From NCBI GenBank assembly GCA_964036295.1, contig OZ038462.1, forward strand, positions 16,497,264 to 16,561,263: DNA of 64,000 bases, written 5' to 3'. The notes under the pieces were generated by a model that was not told where the DNA came from, made no database searches, and saw only the letters and a list, made by a program, of their open reading frames with translations. Shown piece after piece: positions 62,901 to 64,000 of the stretch. Source of the DNA: Plumapathes pennacea (Eukaryota > Cnidaria > Anthozoa > Antipatharia > Myriopathidae). Position numbers and translations under genes: made by a program. Every line of letters begins with the position of its first letter. The first letter of the stretch is position 1.

Positions 62901-64000
62901 CCTGTAGCAGTAGAAGAGAACTTGAAAGCTTCTGGGTAGCATATTTGCTTGATCAGACTGAAGGTGTTTCCTGGTCTCTCTGGCTGCTTTGAACTTGGAT
63001 GCAGTGATGCGCCCTGCTCTGTATGTGAACCACAGCTTGCTGTTTGGTTTCTTTCTCCAGTATTATGGACTGAATGTATGTGTCAACAATGAATCATTAT
63101 TATGAATGATTTTGTACCCCATAGAGATGTATTAATTAGCTGTTTCGTATTAATTTTATATTATAAACAATATTGATACCATTAATTTTATATGTAGTTA
63201 CCTTTATTTTCTGGAACTTCATTTTATCAAAGATGCTTATTTCTGGATAACTGAGGGCCACATTTTCTTGACGAAACAGCTGTATCAGTGGAGGTGGAAG
63301 GAAGGAAAGAGGTGAAAATCAGCTGACTCAGTACCTGTGTCGTATAACCTGTGAAAAAAACAAAGAGCGTTCCTCATCTGTTAGCTTTGCAGTTGCATGC
63401 TTTACTTCAGCTGATGCTTGTGGTACCTTGGCTGACCTGCTAAAGTCGATTTTACTCCCTTCAGCATATTGGACTTTTCCTGTATTAGCCGGTTTTACCC
63501 ACAGGCATGGCCTTGACGTACATGATGACTACTGCATTTCTATTCCTTTTTGTGTTGAAAACAGAGTAGCTGCCACATGCGAACACACTTCGCCAAGACC
63601 AGCCATGCAGTTTCAGTTTGCAGCTATGAATGTCCCATCTTTCAAGGCAACCCAGAGTCTCAAGGGAGGGTTATTTAGTCGCTGAGAGTGAGCAACCTGT
63701 ATTAAGTTTTGACAATGAAAGTAGGAAATGGACCTCTCATAACCAATGTAAAAATGTGGAAAAATTAGTCCTGCTTGCTGTCACAGTGAAATATTGCAGA
63801 AACTTTTATTTTGCAGCATACATTATATCAATTGCCTTGGAAAGCAACACACACACACTGGTGGATGGGTCAAACTTGTTGCTTTGCCACCACACACGAA
63901 TTTCTGTCACCTTGCCCTGTTCACATATTCCATGGCCTGCATACTAGCTTGGAACTCTTGCTCGGTGTAGTGTGAAGGTGTAGTTACAAGGTACATATGC
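62901..64000 (-). pseudogene. SWIM zinc-finger + YqaJ-type nuclease gene (5' end beyond the window)
   Basis: Read from the right edge: MYLVTTPSHYTEQEFQASMQ, then NLIQVAHSQRLNNPPLRLWV, ALKDGTFIAAN, stop, NCMAGLGEVCSHVAATLF (a SWIM finger, C-x-C...C-x-H, whose first Cys codon is TGA at 63,613-63,615). Then CLWVKPANTGKVQYAEGSKI, KLTDEERSLFF, LIQLFRQENVALSYPEI and an exon end at an AAG-GTAACT donor (63,202). The next exon (63,069-62,901) reads SIILEKETKQ and, shifted, KLWFTYRAGRITASKFKAA, the GRITAS helix that starts YqaJ/lambda-exonuclease-like PDDEXK domains, then IKQICYPEAFKF. The catalytic D/E-K residues lie further 3' and are missing, cut off by the MITE. At least four stops and two shifts. 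The family pairs SWIM with YqaJ in many invertebrates. Confidence 0.7.

Noticed and set aside
63428..63947. Two plus-strand ORFs near the right edge
   Set aside because: They are shadows of the minus-strand SWIM-YqaJ gene, whose conserved blocks are clear.

Overview
The window is animal nuclear DNA: AT-rich, intron-bearing and crowded with transposable elements. The gene families (DUF4806, SWIM-YqaJ, THAP-DDE, integrase-core, coiled-coil kinases, several transposase-like families that I know mainly from cnidarian genomes) suggest an anthozoan such as a stony coral or sea anemone. That placement rests on remembered family distribution, not on a search. I see no rRNA or tRNA gene, no CRISPR array and no bacterial operon. 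Almost every protein-coding stretch is a mobile-element protein or a multi-exon gene of a repeat-rich lineage family, and most carry at least one frameshift or stop.

Region by region. 0-7 kb: a Harbinger scrap, a LINE 3' fragment, a J-domain exon and minus-strand exons of a cysteine-motif transposase-like gene, whose likely first exon lies at 15.3-15.6 kb. 7.4-14.7 kb: a Ty3/gypsy element (gypsy 1, minus) split by a complete PIF/Harbinger element (10,426-13,659). 16.5-20.5 kb: a gypsy scrap, both ends of integrase-core genes (plus), a MITE and a 20-bp minisatellite. 20.5-27.6 kb: gypsy 2 (minus) with a MYND finger, interrupted by a TA-flanked composite insertion bounded by two 253-bp Tc1/mariner-like MITEs. 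28-31 kb: duplicated DNA and a coiled-coil kinase gene. 31.7-35.5 kb: a spliced ~1,060-residue gene of an uncharacterised family. 35.6-40.1 kb: a DUF4806 gene and a TNP2-like transposase. 40.3-46.8 kb: an integrase C-terminus, a transposase-like pseudogene, minisatellites and a LINE ORF1.

46.9-50.4 kb holds the most interesting unit: a TTAA-type (Kolobok-like) element with a THAP-DDE transposase and a convergent P2X7-type cysteine-motif gene, each with a CRE palindrome near its start. 50.4-54 kb: a gypsy 3 fragment and a LINE 3' end with poly(A). 54.4-58.4 kb: a second complete Harbinger with perfect TAA target duplications. 58.9-64 kb: an eight-exon transposase-like gene, a RecQ-like helicase pseudogene, a TTAA-flanked MITE and a SWIM-YqaJ nuclease gene that runs off the right edge.

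How parts work together. Each Harbinger element pairs a DDE transposase with a Myb/SANT-like partner. The gypsy elements keep the order gag, protease, RT, RNase H, integrase. Several breaks are single-base changes in A/T runs, so some apparent pseudogenes could be uncorrected long-read errors. Others (lost catalytic residues, deletions, stops outside homopolymers) are real decay.
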